Assembly: GCF_011044255.1 (NCBI RefSeq) | Contig: NZ_CP049107.1 | Coordinates: 2,505,501-2,569,500 of the forward strand | Direction: 5' to 3' | DNA length: 64,000 nt | Source of the DNA: Rhizorhabdus phycosphaerae | GTDB lineage: Bacteria > Pseudomonadota > Alphaproteobacteria > Sphingomonadales > Sphingomonadaceae | Shown: piece by piece, positions 7,182 to 17,700 of the stretch | Layout: each line of letters begins with the position of its first letter | Numbering within the stretch: the stretch's first letter is position 1 | Made by a program: the position numbers and the translations under genes | The notes under the pieces: generated by a model | Seen by the model: the letters and a program-made list of their open reading frames with translations, nothing else | What the model was told of the DNA's origin: nothing | Databases searched by the model: none

Positions 7182-9563
7182 ATGTCGCACATGATCCAGC
7201 TCGATCCGATCGCCGCCATGATGCTCGCGATCATCGTCGCGCTGTGGGTGGCGGCGGCGGTCGCGGCGATCGTGATGGGGCTGCGGCGCGACGCTATCGC
7301 CAAGGCGCGCGCGCGCGATCTCGAGCGCCAGGCCGCCCTGCTGGGCAGTTGCCCCGCCCTGCCTTTCCGCGTCGGGCTCGATGGCCGGATCGGTGCCGAC
7401 ACCCGCCTGGCCCACTGGCTCGGTCTGACCGACGTCCCCGCGACGATCGATGCGATGGCGACTCACGGAGAGGGCGGAATCTCCGTCGTCGACGCCGAAG
7501 GCCTCGCCGCCGACGTCCAGGCCGCAAATCAGGCCGGGAGGCCGTTCGAACGCATATTGCGCCTCGCCGGCAGCGATCGCGTGCTGCTCGCACGGGGGCG
7601 TCCCGCACCGGTTGCCGTCGGCGATGGGGTGATCGTCTGGCTGTTCGACAATAGCGAGGCGGAGCGCACCATCGCCCGTCTCTCGCATGAGACCGGGCTG
7701 ATCAGCGATGCGCTGGACAGCTGCCTCGCACTGATCGAGGCCGCACCCTTCCCGATGTGGCACCGCGGCCCCGACCTGAAGCTCGCGCTGGTCAACTCGG
7801 CCTATGTCGAGGCGGTCGAGGGCGACAGCGCGGAAGACGTGGTGACACGCGGGGTCGAGCTGATCGACGCCGCCGACGGCCGCGCCCCGCGGGCGACCGC
7901 TCTCACCGCGCGCGATACCGGCCGGATCAACACCCAGGTCGTGCCGGTGACCCTGAGCGGACAGCGGCGCACGATGCGCATCGTCGACGTGCCGATGGGC
8001 GAGCATGGCGTCGCCGGCTATGCGTTCGACATCCAGGATCTGGAGCAGACGCGGGCCGAACTCGGCCGCTTCCAGGAGGTCCAGCGCGAGCTGTTCGACC
8101 GGCTGTCGGCGGGCGTCGCCCAGTTCGGCGCCGACCGCAGCCTGATCTTCTTCAACCAGCCTTTCGTGCAATTCTTCGCGCTCGCGCCCGAATGGCTGAC
8201 CGATCGTCCCGAGTTCGACCGCATCCTCGAAAGGCTGCGCGAGGCACAGCGCCTGCCCGAGGTGCGCGACTTCCCCGGCTGGCGCAACGAGCGCCGGGCG
8301 TGGTTCAACGCGGTGGATGCGGTCGAGGAAACCTGGACGCTGCCGGGTGGGCAGCATCTTCGCGTCGTGGCCCAGCCGCTGCCCAATGGCGGCTTGCTGC
8401 TGTTCTTCGAGGACCGGACCGAGCAGGTGCAGCTGTCGAGCGCACGCGACACGCTGCTGCGGGTGCGTGCCGCCACGTTCGAGAATCTGTTCGAGGCCAT
8501 CGGTGTCTTTGCGGCAGACGGCCGCCTGCATATCTGGAACCAGAGCTTTCGCGACATATGGGGCCTGTCGGATGCCGATCTCGCGCAGAATCTGCGGGTC
8601 GATGCGATGGTCGAGCTCGTCGGCGCCAAGCTGGCAGACCCGTCTCGTGCGCAGCTGCTCCGCGATCTCGTCCGCATCGCCACCGTCGACCGCCAGGCGC
8701 GGACCGGGCGGATGGCGCTCGCCGACGGACGCTATTTCGACTTCGCGGTCGTGCCCCTGCCGGACGGCAACGCGCTCTTCACCCTGCTCGACATCACCGC
8801 GTCGCGCGGAATCGAGGAGGCGTTGCGCGGCCGCGCCGACGCGCTGGAGGAGGCCGACAAGCTCAAGACCGCCTTCGTCGCCAATATGAGCTATGAGCTG
8901 CGCGTGCCGCTGACCTCCATCGCGGGCTTCGCGGAGCTGCTCGACGGCGGCTATGCCGGCGAACTGCCGCCGGTCGCGGGCGAATATGTCAAGGCGATCC
9001 TCTCTTCGGTGGGACGCCTCGGCTCGCTGGTCGAGGACGTGCTCGACCTGACCCAGGGCGCGGCGGGCAGCCTGCCCCTCGCCGAAGAGCCGGTCGATCT
9101 TGGCGAGGTGCTGAGCGAGGCTGTCGCGGCCGCCCGCAAGGCGGCGGACGCCAAGCCGCTGAACCTGATCGTCGACATGGAACCCGAGCTCGGAACGATG
9201 CGCGGCGATCCGCGCCGGCTGCGCCAGATCGCCGATCATCTGCTCAACAACGCCATCACCTATACCCCGCCGCAAGGCCGCGTGACGATCCGCGTTCATG
9301 GCGACGATGACATGATCATCTGGACGGTCGCCGACACGGGGCCCGGCATGGACCCGGCGCAGCGCGCACGAATCTTCGACAGCTATCCGCGCATCGACGC
9401 GAGCAACGAGGAGGGCAAGCAGCTGATTGGCATCGGGCTGCCGCTCACCCGGCAGCTGGTCGAGGCGCATGGCGGCTCGATCGCGCTCGACAGCGAGCCT
9501 GGCCGGGGCACGACCGTGACGATCCACCTCCCCCGCCGCCTGGGCGAGAGCGTCAATGTCTGA
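7182..9563 (+). CDS. divL: DivL-like PAS sensor pseudokinase with Tyr in place of phospho-His
   Basis: Protein of 793 residues: one N-terminal transmembrane helix (about 8-32), a PAS-rich middle, a HisKA-like helix and a full HATPase_c domain. The H-box reads FVANMSYELRVPL, with Tyr571 where the phosphoacceptor His should be. The ATP site is intact: HLLNNAITYTPP (N box), DTGPGMD (G1) and GIGLPLTRQLVEAHGG (G2). This matches Caulobacter DivL (Tyr550), which steers CckA-CtrA cell-cycle signalling by protein contact rather than His phosphorylation. It is the first gene of the cluster and overlaps tsaE by 8 bases. ATG 7182 is used; ATG 7191 is possible. The CtrA role here is inferred from homology. 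Confidence 0.85.
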   Translation: MSHMIQLDPIAAMMLAIIVALWVAAAVAAIVMGLRRDAIAKARARDLERQAALLGSCPALPFRVGLDGRIGADTRLAHWLGLTDVPATIDAMATHGEGGISVVDAEGLAADVQAANQAGRPFERILRLAGSDRVLLARGRPAPVAVGDGVIVWLFDNSEAERTIARLSHETGLISDALDSCLALIEAAPFPMWHRGPDLKLALVNSAYVEAVEGDSAEDVVTRGVELIDAADGRAPRATALTARDTGRINTQVVPVTLSGQRRTMRIVDVPMGEHGVAGYAFDIQDLEQTRAELGRFQEVQRELFDRLSAGVAQFGADRSLIFFNQPFVQFFALAPEWLTDRPEFDRILERLREAQRLPEVRDFPGWRNERRAWFNAVDAVEETWTLPGGQHLRVVAQPLPNGGLLLFFEDRTEQVQLSSARDTLLRVRAATFENLFEAIGVFAADGRLHIWNQSFRDIWGLSDADLAQNLRVDAMVELVGAKLADPSRAQLLRDLVRIATVDRQARTGRMALADGRYFDFAVVPLPDGNALFTLLDITASRGIEEALRGRADALEEADKLKTAFVANMSYELRVPLTSIAGFAELLDGGYAGELPPVAGEYVKAILSSVGRLGSLVEDVLDLTQGAAGSLPLAEEPVDLGEVLSEAVAAARKAADAKPLNLIVDMEPELGTMRGDPRRLRQIADHLLNNAITYTPPQGRVTIRVHGDDDMIIWTVADTGPGMDPAQRARIFDSYPRIDASNEEGKQLIGIGLPLTRQLVEAHGGSIALDSEPGRGTTVTIHLPRRLGESVNV

Positions 9564-10023
9564 TCCCGCATCCGGGTCGCTGCGGCTCGACGGCCCCGCC
9601 GATACGCTGGCGCTCGGTGCCCGCCTCGCCGCACTGCTGCGGCCGGGGGACGTCGTCGCGCTGTCGGGCGATCTCGGCGCGGGAAAGACCACGCTCGCAC
9701 GCGGCCTGCTCCAGGCGCTCGGCTTCGAAGGCGAGGTTCCCAGCCCGAGCTTTCCGATCGTCATTCCCTATGCGCCGCCCGAGCTGACGATCCCGCTGTG
9801 GCACGTCGACCTCTATCGCATCGACGATCCCGAAGAGCTGTACGAACTCGGCCTGGACGAGGCCCGCGCGGACAGCGCGCTGCTGATCGAGTGGCCCGAA
9901 CGCATGGGCGGGCTGCTGTGGCAGGATGCGCTGCGGCTCGACATCGAACCCGCAGGCGAGGATGCGCGCCGCTTGACTTGGGCGGCGCCCGCGGCATGGG
10001 AGGGCCGATGGCCGCCCCGATGA
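9556..10023 (+). CDS. tsaE: tRNA threonylcarbamoyladenosine ATPase TsaE (YjeE)
   Basis: ATPase needed with TsaB and TsaD to make t6A37 in ANN-decoding tRNAs; essential in most bacteria. The 155-residue protein has the Walker A sequence GDLGAGKTTLARGLL around residues 38-52, PSPSFPIV, HVDLYRI and LIEWPERMG, all typical of the family. It starts inside the end of divL (8-base overlap) and its end overlaps the amgK start, indicating translational coupling. Cytoplasmic, no extra domains. Confidence 0.95.
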   Translation: MSDPASGSLRLDGPADTLALGARLAALLRPGDVVALSGDLGAGKTTLARGLLQALGFEGEVPSPSFPIVIPYAPPELTIPLWHVDLYRIDDPEELYELGLDEARADSALLIEWPERMGGLLWQDALRLDIEPAGEDARRLTWAAPAAWEGRWPPR

Positions 10024-10979
10024 TCCCCCCCGCCCACGCCCCCGCCTTTCTCGACACTGCCGGCTGGACCGGCGCCGAGATTCTGCCTCTGGCCGGCGAC
10101 GCCAGCTTCCGACGCTATTTCCGGGTCATGCGCGGCGACGAGACCGCCGTGCTGATGGATGCCCCGCCCCAGCATGAGGACAGCCGCCCCTTCCTGGCCG
10201 TCGCGCGCCATCTGGAGACGATCGGCTTCCGGGCGCCGCGCATCCTCGCCGAGAATCTCGATGCGGGGCTGATCCTGCTCGAGGATTTCGGCGACGCGCG
10301 GATGAAGGAGGTGATCGACGCCGAACCCGCCGCCGAGCATCTCATCTATGGGCAGGCGATCGACCTGCTGGCCGATCTCCATGGGGCCGCAGCCGGCACG
10401 CTGCCGCCCTATGACATGCCGGTCTATCAGCGCGAGGCCGGGCTGTTTCCCGAATGGTATATGCCCGCCGTCGGCCTGACCGCCGACGCCGACGCCTATA
10501 CCGCCGCGTGGGACGCGGCGCTGGCGCCGATCGCAAACGATCAGTCGATCACGGTGCTGCGCGACTATCATGCCGAGAACATCATGCTTCTCGGCGACGG
10601 CAGCCTTGGCCTGCTCGACTTCCAGGACGCACTGGCGGGCCATGCCGCCTATGACCTCGTCTCGCTGCTGCAGGATGCCCGGCGCGACGTCGACCCGGCG
10701 CTCGAACGCGCGATGATCGACCGCTATGCGGCGCGGCGCCCGTTCGACGAAGCCGCCTATGCGCTGCTCGGCGCCCAGCGCAACGCGAAGATCCTCGGCA
10801 TCTTCACCCGGCTGTGGAAGCGCGACGGCAAGCCACGCTACCTCGCCTTCCAGCCGCGCGTCTGGCGCTATCTGGAGCGCGACCTCGCCCATCCGGCGCT
10901 GGCACCCGTACGTGCCTGGTTCGACGCGCATGTGCCCGCGCAGGCCCGCGCCTCCTTCTGGGCGGACCACGCTGCATGA
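10008..10979 (+). CDS. amgK: Anomeric MurNAc/GlcNAc kinase AmgK
   Basis: Aminoglycoside-phosphotransferase-fold kinase of 323 residues that phosphorylates the anomeric carbon of MurNAc (or GlcNAc) recovered from peptidoglycan. LAGDASFRRYFRV is the family N-terminal segment. DYHAENIML (around 186-194) is the catalytic loop and LLDFQDAL the metal-binding loop. ATG 10008 has GGAGGG just upstream; ATG 10020, giving an ATGA overlap with the tsaE stop, is the alternative. The assignment as AmgK rather than a generic phosphotransferase rests on its pairing, by a 4-base overlap, with murU. Confidence 0.88.
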   Translation: MAAPMIPPAHAPAFLDTAGWTGAEILPLAGDASFRRYFRVMRGDETAVLMDAPPQHEDSRPFLAVARHLETIGFRAPRILAENLDAGLILLEDFGDARMKEVIDAEPAAEHLIYGQAIDLLADLHGAAAGTLPPYDMPVYQREAGLFPEWYMPAVGLTADADAYTAAWDAALAPIANDQSITVLRDYHAENIMLLGDGSLGLLDFQDALAGHAAYDLVSLLQDARRDVDPALERAMIDRYAARRPFDEAAYALLGAQRNAKILGIFTRLWKRDGKPRYLAFQPRVWRYLERDLAHPALAPVRAWFDAHVPAQARASFWADHAA

Positions 10980-11704
10980 CCGCTCCGCACGCACCGATCG
11001 GCACCGCGATGGTGCTCGCCGCCGGGCTGGGCAAGCGGATGCGCCCGCTGACCGCGACCCGCCCGAAGCCCCTCGTCGAGGTGGCGGGCAAGGCGCTGCT
11101 CGACCATGTGCTCGATCGGCTACGCTCCGCCAGAATAGGCAAGGTGGTCGTCAACGCCCATTATCTGGCCGACGCGCTGGAGGCGCATCTCGCCCGCAAG
11201 GCGGCCGATCTCGACGTCCGGATATCCGATGAACGCGGCCTGCTGCTGGAAACGGGCGGCGGGGTCGCCAAGGCGTTGCCGCTGATCGACGACGACCCTT
11301 TCCTGATCGCCAATAGCGACAATCTGTGGATCGACGGGCCGGTCGACGCAATAGAGCTGCTCGCCTCGAGCTGGGACGACAGCAGGATGGACGCGCTGCT
11401 GCTGCTCGTCCCGCTGGCGCGCGCCAATTGCCATAGCGGCCTGGGCGATTTCCATATGGACGGGGACGGCCATATCGCCCGCCGCCGCCCGTCGCGCGTG
11501 GCGCCGTTCGTGTTCACCGGCGTGCAGATCGTCTCGAAACGCCTGTTCCGAGACCTCCCCGAGGGGGCCTTCTCGTTCAACCTGCTGTGGGACCGGGCCA
11601 TCGCCGAGCGGCGCGCCTTCGGCCTCGTCCACCAGGGCCTGTGGTTCGACGTCGGCACACCCCCGGCAATCGCCCGGACCGAGATGCTGCTCGGCCTCGC
11701 CTGA
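10976..11704 (+). CDS. murU: MurNAc-1-phosphate uridylyltransferase MurU
   Basis: Forms UDP-MurNAc from MurNAc-1-phosphate and UTP. With AmgK it completes the recycling route that bypasses de novo UDP-MurNAc synthesis and so the fosfomycin-sensitive step. The 242-residue nucleotidyltransferase opens with AMVLAAGLGKRMRPLT, the sugar-nucleotide pyrophosphorylase signature, followed by RPKPLVEVAGKALLDH and NSDNLWIDG. ATG 10976 overlaps the amgK stop as ATGA. The gene is followed by 71 bases before addB. Confidence 0.9.
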   Translation: MTAPHAPIGTAMVLAAGLGKRMRPLTATRPKPLVEVAGKALLDHVLDRLRSARIGKVVVNAHYLADALEAHLARKAADLDVRISDERGLLLETGGGVAKALPLIDDDPFLIANSDNLWIDGPVDAIELLASSWDDSRMDALLLLVPLARANCHSGLGDFHMDGDGHIARRRPSRVAPFVFTGVQIVSKRLFRDLPEGAFSFNLLWDRAIAERRAFGLVHQGLWFDVGTPPAIARTEMLLGLA

Positions 11705-11775
11705 AACCGGGCCCGAATTAGGCGCCTCGCCGATGGCGGCTTCCGCCGGGCGGCTCTGCGGCTAAGGTGACATCC

Positions 11776-14766
11776 ATGACTCGCCCCGCCGTCTTCACCA
11801 TTGCCGCGCACCGCGCCTTTGCCGATGCCCTGGCAGCGGGGCTGATGGCGCTGCACGGACCCGATCCGCTGCGGCTGGCCCGTGCGATCGTGCTGGTCCC
11901 CAATAACCGGGCGGCACGCGCGATCAGCGACGCCTTCGTGCGCCGCGCCGAAGGCGGGCTGCTGCTGCCCCGGCTGGTCGCGATCGGCGATCCCGAGCTG
12001 GACGAAAGGCTGGGCGGGCTGCTCGATCCCATCGGTGCCGAGGACGAGGAGCCGATCCCGCCGGCGATCGAGCCGCTCGAACGGCAGATGATTCTCGCCC
12101 GGCTTACCGCCGAGGCCCGCGCCGCAGTGGGGGAGCCGATCGACGGAGGCGAGGCGATTCGCCTCGCCGGCGAACTGGGCCGCACGCTCGACCAGTTGCT
12201 GATCGAACGCGTGGCACCCGCGCGCCTGCGCGACTTGGCCGCTCTTCCCGAGCTGTCCCGCCACTGGCAGGCGTCGCTGGAGATGCTCGAGACGATCCTC
12301 GGGCGATGGCCCGATGAACTCGCAAGGCGCGGACGGATCGACCTGGCCGAACGCCGCAACCGGCTTCTCGACCGCGTCGCCCGGCGCTGGCGTTCCACAC
12401 CCCCGCCCGGCCCCGTAATCGCGGCGGGCATCGGCAGCGCGACGCCCGCCGTCGCGGGGCTGCTCGCAACGGTCGCCCGCCTGCCGCAGGGCATGGTGGT
12501 CCTGCAGGGCCTCGACACGCTCTCCAGCGACGAGGAGTGGGACGCACTCGGGCCGCATGCGCCCGATGAGAACGGCGAGCGGCCCGCCCGTCCGATCGAG
12601 AGCCATCCGCAATATATGCTCAAGCGCCTGCTCGACCGGATGAACGTCGGCCGGGCGGAGGTGCGTGGCTGGCGCTGGGGCGGCGGGCGCGACGCCCGGT
12701 CGGTCCGTGGCCGCGCGATCGCCAATGCGATGGCGCCCGCCATGTTCACCGACAAATGGTATCGCCTCCCACCGACGGAGCGGCGCCTGTCGGGCGTAAG
12801 GGCGGTGGAGCTGGCCAACCCGGCTGAGGAGGCGCAGACGATCGCCCTCGCCCTGCGCGAGGCGATCGAGACCCCCGGCCGAACCGCCGCGCTCGTCACG
12901 CCGGACCGGGCGCTCGCACGGCGCGTTACCGCGCATCTCGCCCGGTGGGGCATCGTCGCCGACGATTCGGCCGGCACCCCGCTGTCGCTGACGCCGGCCG
13001 GCACCCTGCTGCTGGCCATCGCCGAAGCGGGAGCCGAGGGCTTCGCTCCGGTGCCGCTTCTCGCCTTGCTCAAGCACCCGCTGGTCCGGCGCGGCGAAGA
13101 ACGCGGCGCCTGGCTCGACGGGGTCCGCCGGCTCGACGTCGCCCTGCGCGGGCCGAGGCCCCCAGCGGGGCTCGACGGCATCGCCCGCTTCCTGCGCGAC
13201 GGCGACGAACATGCCCGGCGCGCGCGGACGCCGGCGATCGGTTGGTGGGACGGCGTTCGCCCGCTGCTGGAGCCGCTTGCGGAGGGGCTGTCGCGCGGGT
13301 CCGCCACGGCGCTTCCCGCGCTGATCGCCGCGATCCGCGAGGCCGCCTCGACGCTGGCCGGCGATGCCGGCTGGGCCGGCCCCGACGGACGCGCCGCCGC
13401 CGAGCTGATCGCCGCGCTGGAGGCGACCGCACCGCTCGGCCCGGTGGACTTTCCCGTGGCAAGCCTCGCCCCGATGCTGCGCCTGATGATGGACGGCGTG
13501 GCGGTGCGCCCGCCGCAGGGCGGCCATCCGCGCCTGTCGATCTGGGGCCTGCTCGAAGCCCGGTTGCAGCATGCCGACCTGATGGTGCTCGGCGGGCTGA
13601 ACGAGGGCGTGTGGCCGCCGCTGCCGAGCCCGGACCCCTGGCTCGCCCCGCGCATCCGCAGCGAACTGGGCCTGATCGGGCTGGATGCGCGTGTCGGCCT
13701 GTCCGCGCATGATTTTGCAATGGCACTCGGTGCGCCCGAGGTGCTCATCACCCGCGCCCGCCGCGACAGCCGCGCGCCGACGATCGCCTCGCGCTTCTGG
13801 CTGCGGCTGGAGGCGATGACGGGGGGACTGACGCGCGAGCACCGCCTGCCGGCCTGGGCCGCCGACATCGACCGGCCCGAAGGACCGCCGCGGCCGGCCG
13901 GACGGCCGGCGCCCCGCCCGCCGGTAGAGGACCGGCCCAAGCTGATTGCCGTTACCAAGCTCGACCGGCTGAAGGCGGATCCCTTCGCTTTCTATGCCGA
14001 CACGATGCTCAAGCTCCGGCGCATGGATGCGGTCGACGCCGATCCCACCCCCGCCTGGCGCGGCACCGCAGTCCACGCGATCTTCGAGGCCTGGATGCTG
14101 GAGGACGGATGCGCGCCGGACCGACTTCTCCCGCGTGCGCACACGCTCCTCGACGGCATGGCGGCGCACCCCGTGATGCGGGCGCTGTGGGAGCCGCGGC
14201 TGTTCGAGGCTCTGAAGTGGATCGCCGGGAGGATGGCCGAACTTACCGCAGAAGGCCGACGCCCGCTCGCGGCCGAGATCGAGGGCGAAATCGCGATCGC
14301 GGGCATCAGGCTGACCGGCAAGGTCGACCGGATCGACGCCGATTCGAACGGCCAGCTTGCCATCGTCGACTATAAGACGGGCATGCCGCCCAGCGCCGCG
14401 CAGGTCGCCGAGGGTTTTTCGATGCAGCTCGGCCTGCTCGGCCTGATCGCCGAACGCGGCGGCTTCGACGGCGTACAGGGCATTCCGGTCGACTTCGAAT
14501 ATTGGTCGCTGGCGAAGGCGCGCACCGGCGGCTTCGGCTATGTCGCAAGCCCCGTGGGAGGTCGGAACGGCATCGCCCCCGACGGGTTCACCGCGCTTGC
14601 GGCGCGCACCCTGACCGAGGCGGTCCAGACCTGGCTGACCGGCGATGCCCCCTTCGAGGCCAAGATCGCCCCCGAATATGCCCCTTATGCCGATTATGAC
14701 CAGCTGATGCGCCTCGACGAATGGTATGGGCGCGAGCCGATCGGCGCGGAAGCGAGGCCGGCATGA
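11776..14766 (+). CDS. addB: AddB, nuclease subunit of the double-strand break repair helicase-nuclease
   Basis: Partner of AddA in processing double-strand DNA ends for RecA. The 996-residue protein is the alphaproteobacterial AddB type. The C-terminal RecB-like nuclease carries IVDYKTG (about 864-870), preceded by KLDRLKADPFAFYAD. Its N-terminal helicase-like domain has no recognisable Walker A motif. I find one Cys only (in EDGCAPD), so the four-Cys iron-sulfur staple of Bacillus AddB is absent. ATG 11776 has AGGTGA six bases before it; GTG 11767 is less likely. It overlaps addA by four bases. Confidence 0.93.
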   Translation: MTRPAVFTIAAHRAFADALAAGLMALHGPDPLRLARAIVLVPNNRAARAISDAFVRRAEGGLLLPRLVAIGDPELDERLGGLLDPIGAEDEEPIPPAIEPLERQMILARLTAEARAAVGEPIDGGEAIRLAGELGRTLDQLLIERVAPARLRDLAALPELSRHWQASLEMLETILGRWPDELARRGRIDLAERRNRLLDRVARRWRSTPPPGPVIAAGIGSATPAVAGLLATVARLPQGMVVLQGLDTLSSDEEWDALGPHAPDENGERPARPIESHPQYMLKRLLDRMNVGRAEVRGWRWGGGRDARSVRGRAIANAMAPAMFTDKWYRLPPTERRLSGVRAVELANPAEEAQTIALALREAIETPGRTAALVTPDRALARRVTAHLARWGIVADDSAGTPLSLTPAGTLLLAIAEAGAEGFAPVPLLALLKHPLVRRGEERGAWLDGVRRLDVALRGPRPPAGLDGIARFLRDGDEHARRARTPAIGWWDGVRPLLEPLAEGLSRGSATALPALIAAIREAASTLAGDAGWAGPDGRAAAELIAALEATAPLGPVDFPVASLAPMLRLMMDGVAVRPPQGGHPRLSIWGLLEARLQHADLMVLGGLNEGVWPPLPSPDPWLAPRIRSELGLIGLDARVGLSAHDFAMALGAPEVLITRARRDSRAPTIASRFWLRLEAMTGGLTREHRLPAWAADIDRPEGPPRPAGRPAPRPPVEDRPKLIAVTKLDRLKADPFAFYADTMLKLRRMDAVDADPTPAWRGTAVHAIFEAWMLEDGCAPDRLLPRAHTLLDGMAAHPVMRALWEPRLFEALKWIAGRMAELTAEGRRPLAAEIEGEIAIAGIRLTGKVDRIDADSNGQLAIVDYKTGMPPSAAQVAEGFSMQLGLLGLIAERGGFDGVQGIPVDFEYWSLAKARTGGFGYVASPVGGRNGIAPDGFTALAARTLTEAVQTWLTGDAPFEAKIAPEYAPYADYDQLMRLDEWYGREPIGAEARPA

Positions 14767-17700
14767 GCGCGCGCCTGAAGCCGCTCGACCCGCTGCTCGA
14801 CCAGCAGCGGCTGGCGTCGGAGCCCAGCGAGCTGATCTGGCTGTCGGCGTCGGCAGGTACCGGCAAGACGCACGTCCTGACGGCGCGCGTCCTCCGCCTG
14901 CTGCTGTCGGGTGCGGCGCCCGAATCGATCCTCTGCCTGACCTTCACCAAGGCCGGCGCGGCCGAGATGGCCGAGCGCGTTCACCGGCGCCTGGCGCGCT
15001 GGGCCGGCCTCAAGGACGACCACAAGCTCGTCCAGGATCTGAACCGGCTGGGTGAGGACGCCAGCCCTGAAGCGGTTCGCCGGGCCCGGCGGCTCTTCGC
15101 GCGCGTGCTCGATGCGCCGGGGGGCGGGCTGCGCATCCAGACGATCCATGCCTTCTGCCAGACGCTGCTCGGGGCCTTTCCCTCCGAAGCCGGGCTGATA
15201 CCGGGCTTTCGCCCGCTGGAAGGGCGTGAGGAGCAGGCGCTCGCCCGGCGGACGCTCTCCGAACTGATCGATGGGGCAGAGCGGGGCGGCGACCTCGGCC
15301 TGTTGCGCGACATCCAGCAGCTGAGCCTGCGCATCGGCGAGGCACGCGCCGAATCCTATCTGGTCGAATGCGCGCGCAGCCCCGAAGCGATGGAAGCGCT
15401 CGGACTGCGCGATGCGATCGAGCCCCGAATCCGCCGGATGCTCGGCGCTCCGACCGGCGATGTGGAAGACGCCGTCGAAGCCGGCTGCGCCGCGCTCGAC
15501 CTCGACTGCTTCCACGCCATCGCGCGTGCCAATGCTGCCTGGGGCACCGCGACCGGGCTGCGCGACGCCGACATTGTCGCCGCTTTCCTTGCCGGCAGCC
15601 CGAAGGCTCGCGCGGCGATGCTCGATGCCGTCGCCAATGTCGTGCTGACCAAAAGCGGCGAGTCCCGGAAGATACCGGCCGGGCTGGCAAAGGCGGACGC
15701 CGGCTATGGCGATCATTGCACCCGCCTCGCCGAACAGGTCGGTCATCTGCTCGGCCTGCGCCGGCGCGCGGCGCTGGCGGCGATGATCGGTGCCGCCCTG
15801 CGCGCCGGCCAGGCCTATGCGGCGGCCTATGTCCAGGCGAAGCGCAGCGCTGGGGTGGTCGATTTCGACGACCTGATCCGCGCTGCGGTCGACCTGCTGC
15901 AGACGCCGGGCATGGGCGACTGGGTCCGCTACAAGCTGGACCGGTCGACCGACCATATCCTGGTCGACGAGGCGCAGGACACCAATGCCCGCCAATGGTC
16001 GATCGTCGCGTCGCTGGCGTCGGAATTCTTTGCCGGTGCGGGCGCCCGGGGCACCGCGCGGCGGACCCTGTTCAGCGTCGGCGACTTCAAGCAGGCGATC
16101 TTCGGCTTTCAGGGGACCGATCCGGTCGCGTTCCTCGCCGCCAGCATCGGCTTTGCGCGCCAGGCCGAAGCGGGATCGGAGGAACTCCCCGACGGCGAGA
16201 AGCGCCTGTTCCACCAGCTGTCGCTCGACCAGAGCTTCCGCTCCGCGCCGGCGGTTCTCGAGCTCGTCGATCAGGTGGTCGCCGATCTCGGACCCGATCA
16301 GCTTGGCCTGACCGAAGACACGCCGCGCCATCGCCCGTGGAAGACCGACCTGCCCGGCCGCGTCACGCTGTGGAAACCGCTGTCGGTCGACGGCATAGCC
16401 AGCCTCGAGGAGGATGCCGGCGAGGAACAATGGGTCGACGATGCCACCCGCGCCTTCGCCACGCGGCTGGCCGCGCAGATACGCCGCTGGCTCGACGAGC
16501 CGCTGTGGCTGCATGGCGCGGGGCGCCCTGTCCGCCCCGAGGATATATTGATTCTGGTCCGGCGGCGGGCCGAGCTCGCTTCGCTGATCGTGGCGCGGCT
16601 TCACGCCGAGGGCGTGCCGGTGGCGGGTGTCGACCGGCTGCGGCTGACCGCGCCGCTGGCGGTCCGCGACCTGCTGGCGGCGGTGCGCTTCGCGGTGCAG
16701 CGGCAGGACGACCTCAGCCTCGCGGGCCTGCTCGTGTCCCCGCTGTTCGGCTGGAGCCAGGAGGATCTGTACCGCGTAGGTTTCGGCCGCAAGGGCCGCC
16801 CGTTGATCGACGCGGTGCGCGAGCGCGGAGATGCGCAGACCATAGCCGCGCTCGACGACATTCTTGGTCGCGCCGACTTCACCACCCCCTATCGCTTCCT
16901 CGAACATCTGCTGAGCGGCCCGCTGCAAGGGCGCCGCAAGCTGCTCCACCGGCTCGGACAGGAAGCGCGCGACCCGATCGAGGAGCTGCTCGGCGCCGCC
17001 CTGCAATTCGAGGGGACGGCCACCGCTTCGCTCCAGCGTTTCCTCGACTGGTTCGATCGCGGCGAGGTGGAGATCACGCGCGACCCCTCCGCCCCCGCCG
17101 ATGCGGTGCGCGTGATGACGGTACACGGATCGAAGGGCCTGGAAGCGCCGATCGTCATTCTGGCCGATGCGACCGGCAATCCCGATGCGACCCCGGTCGG
17201 CAGCCTGCGCTGGCAGATGGGGGGCGAGAGCGCGGGCGTACCCATACCCCGGCCCCGCAAGGACGAGCTGGTAGAGGAGATTGCCGCCGATGCCGAGGCG
17301 CTGGCGCGGCGCGAACGGCAGGAGCATTGGCGGCTGCTCTATGTCGCGCTGACCCGGGCGCGCGAGCATCTGGTGATCGGCGGCGCGCTGGGCCCCCGCG
17401 CGCGGGGCGTCCCACCCGAAGCGAGCTGGTACCATGCGGTGCATCGCGCGATGGACGGACTGGGCTGCGAGCCCGTGGCCGACGATCTGTGGGGCGAGGC
17501 ACGGCATTTTCTCGGGCTTTCGCCCCCCGACAGGCGGGCAAGCCGCAGTGCGACGCAACCCAGGCGCGAACGGCCGCGGCTTGCACGCCCCGAATGGCTG
17601 CACCGCCCGGCCCCCGTCGAGGCGCGCCCGCCCCGCCCGCTTGCCCCCTCGTCGCTGGGTATCGACGACGTGCCCGATCCGCCGCCCTCCGAGGCGATGC

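Noticed and set aside
8892-8894. Tyr codon in the DivL H-box as a sequencing error
   Set aside because: The gene context, transmembrane-PAS layout and length fit DivL, in which Tyr at this position is characteristic, so no error need be assumed.
11161-14169. A roughly 1000-codon open frame on the minus strand opposite addB, with similar long antisense frames opposite divL-tsaE (7002-9764) and addA (14694-18227)
   Set aside because: They mirror strong, motif-bearing genes, have low-complexity Arg/Gly/Ala-rich translations with no recognisable domain, and are expected in high-GC DNA.
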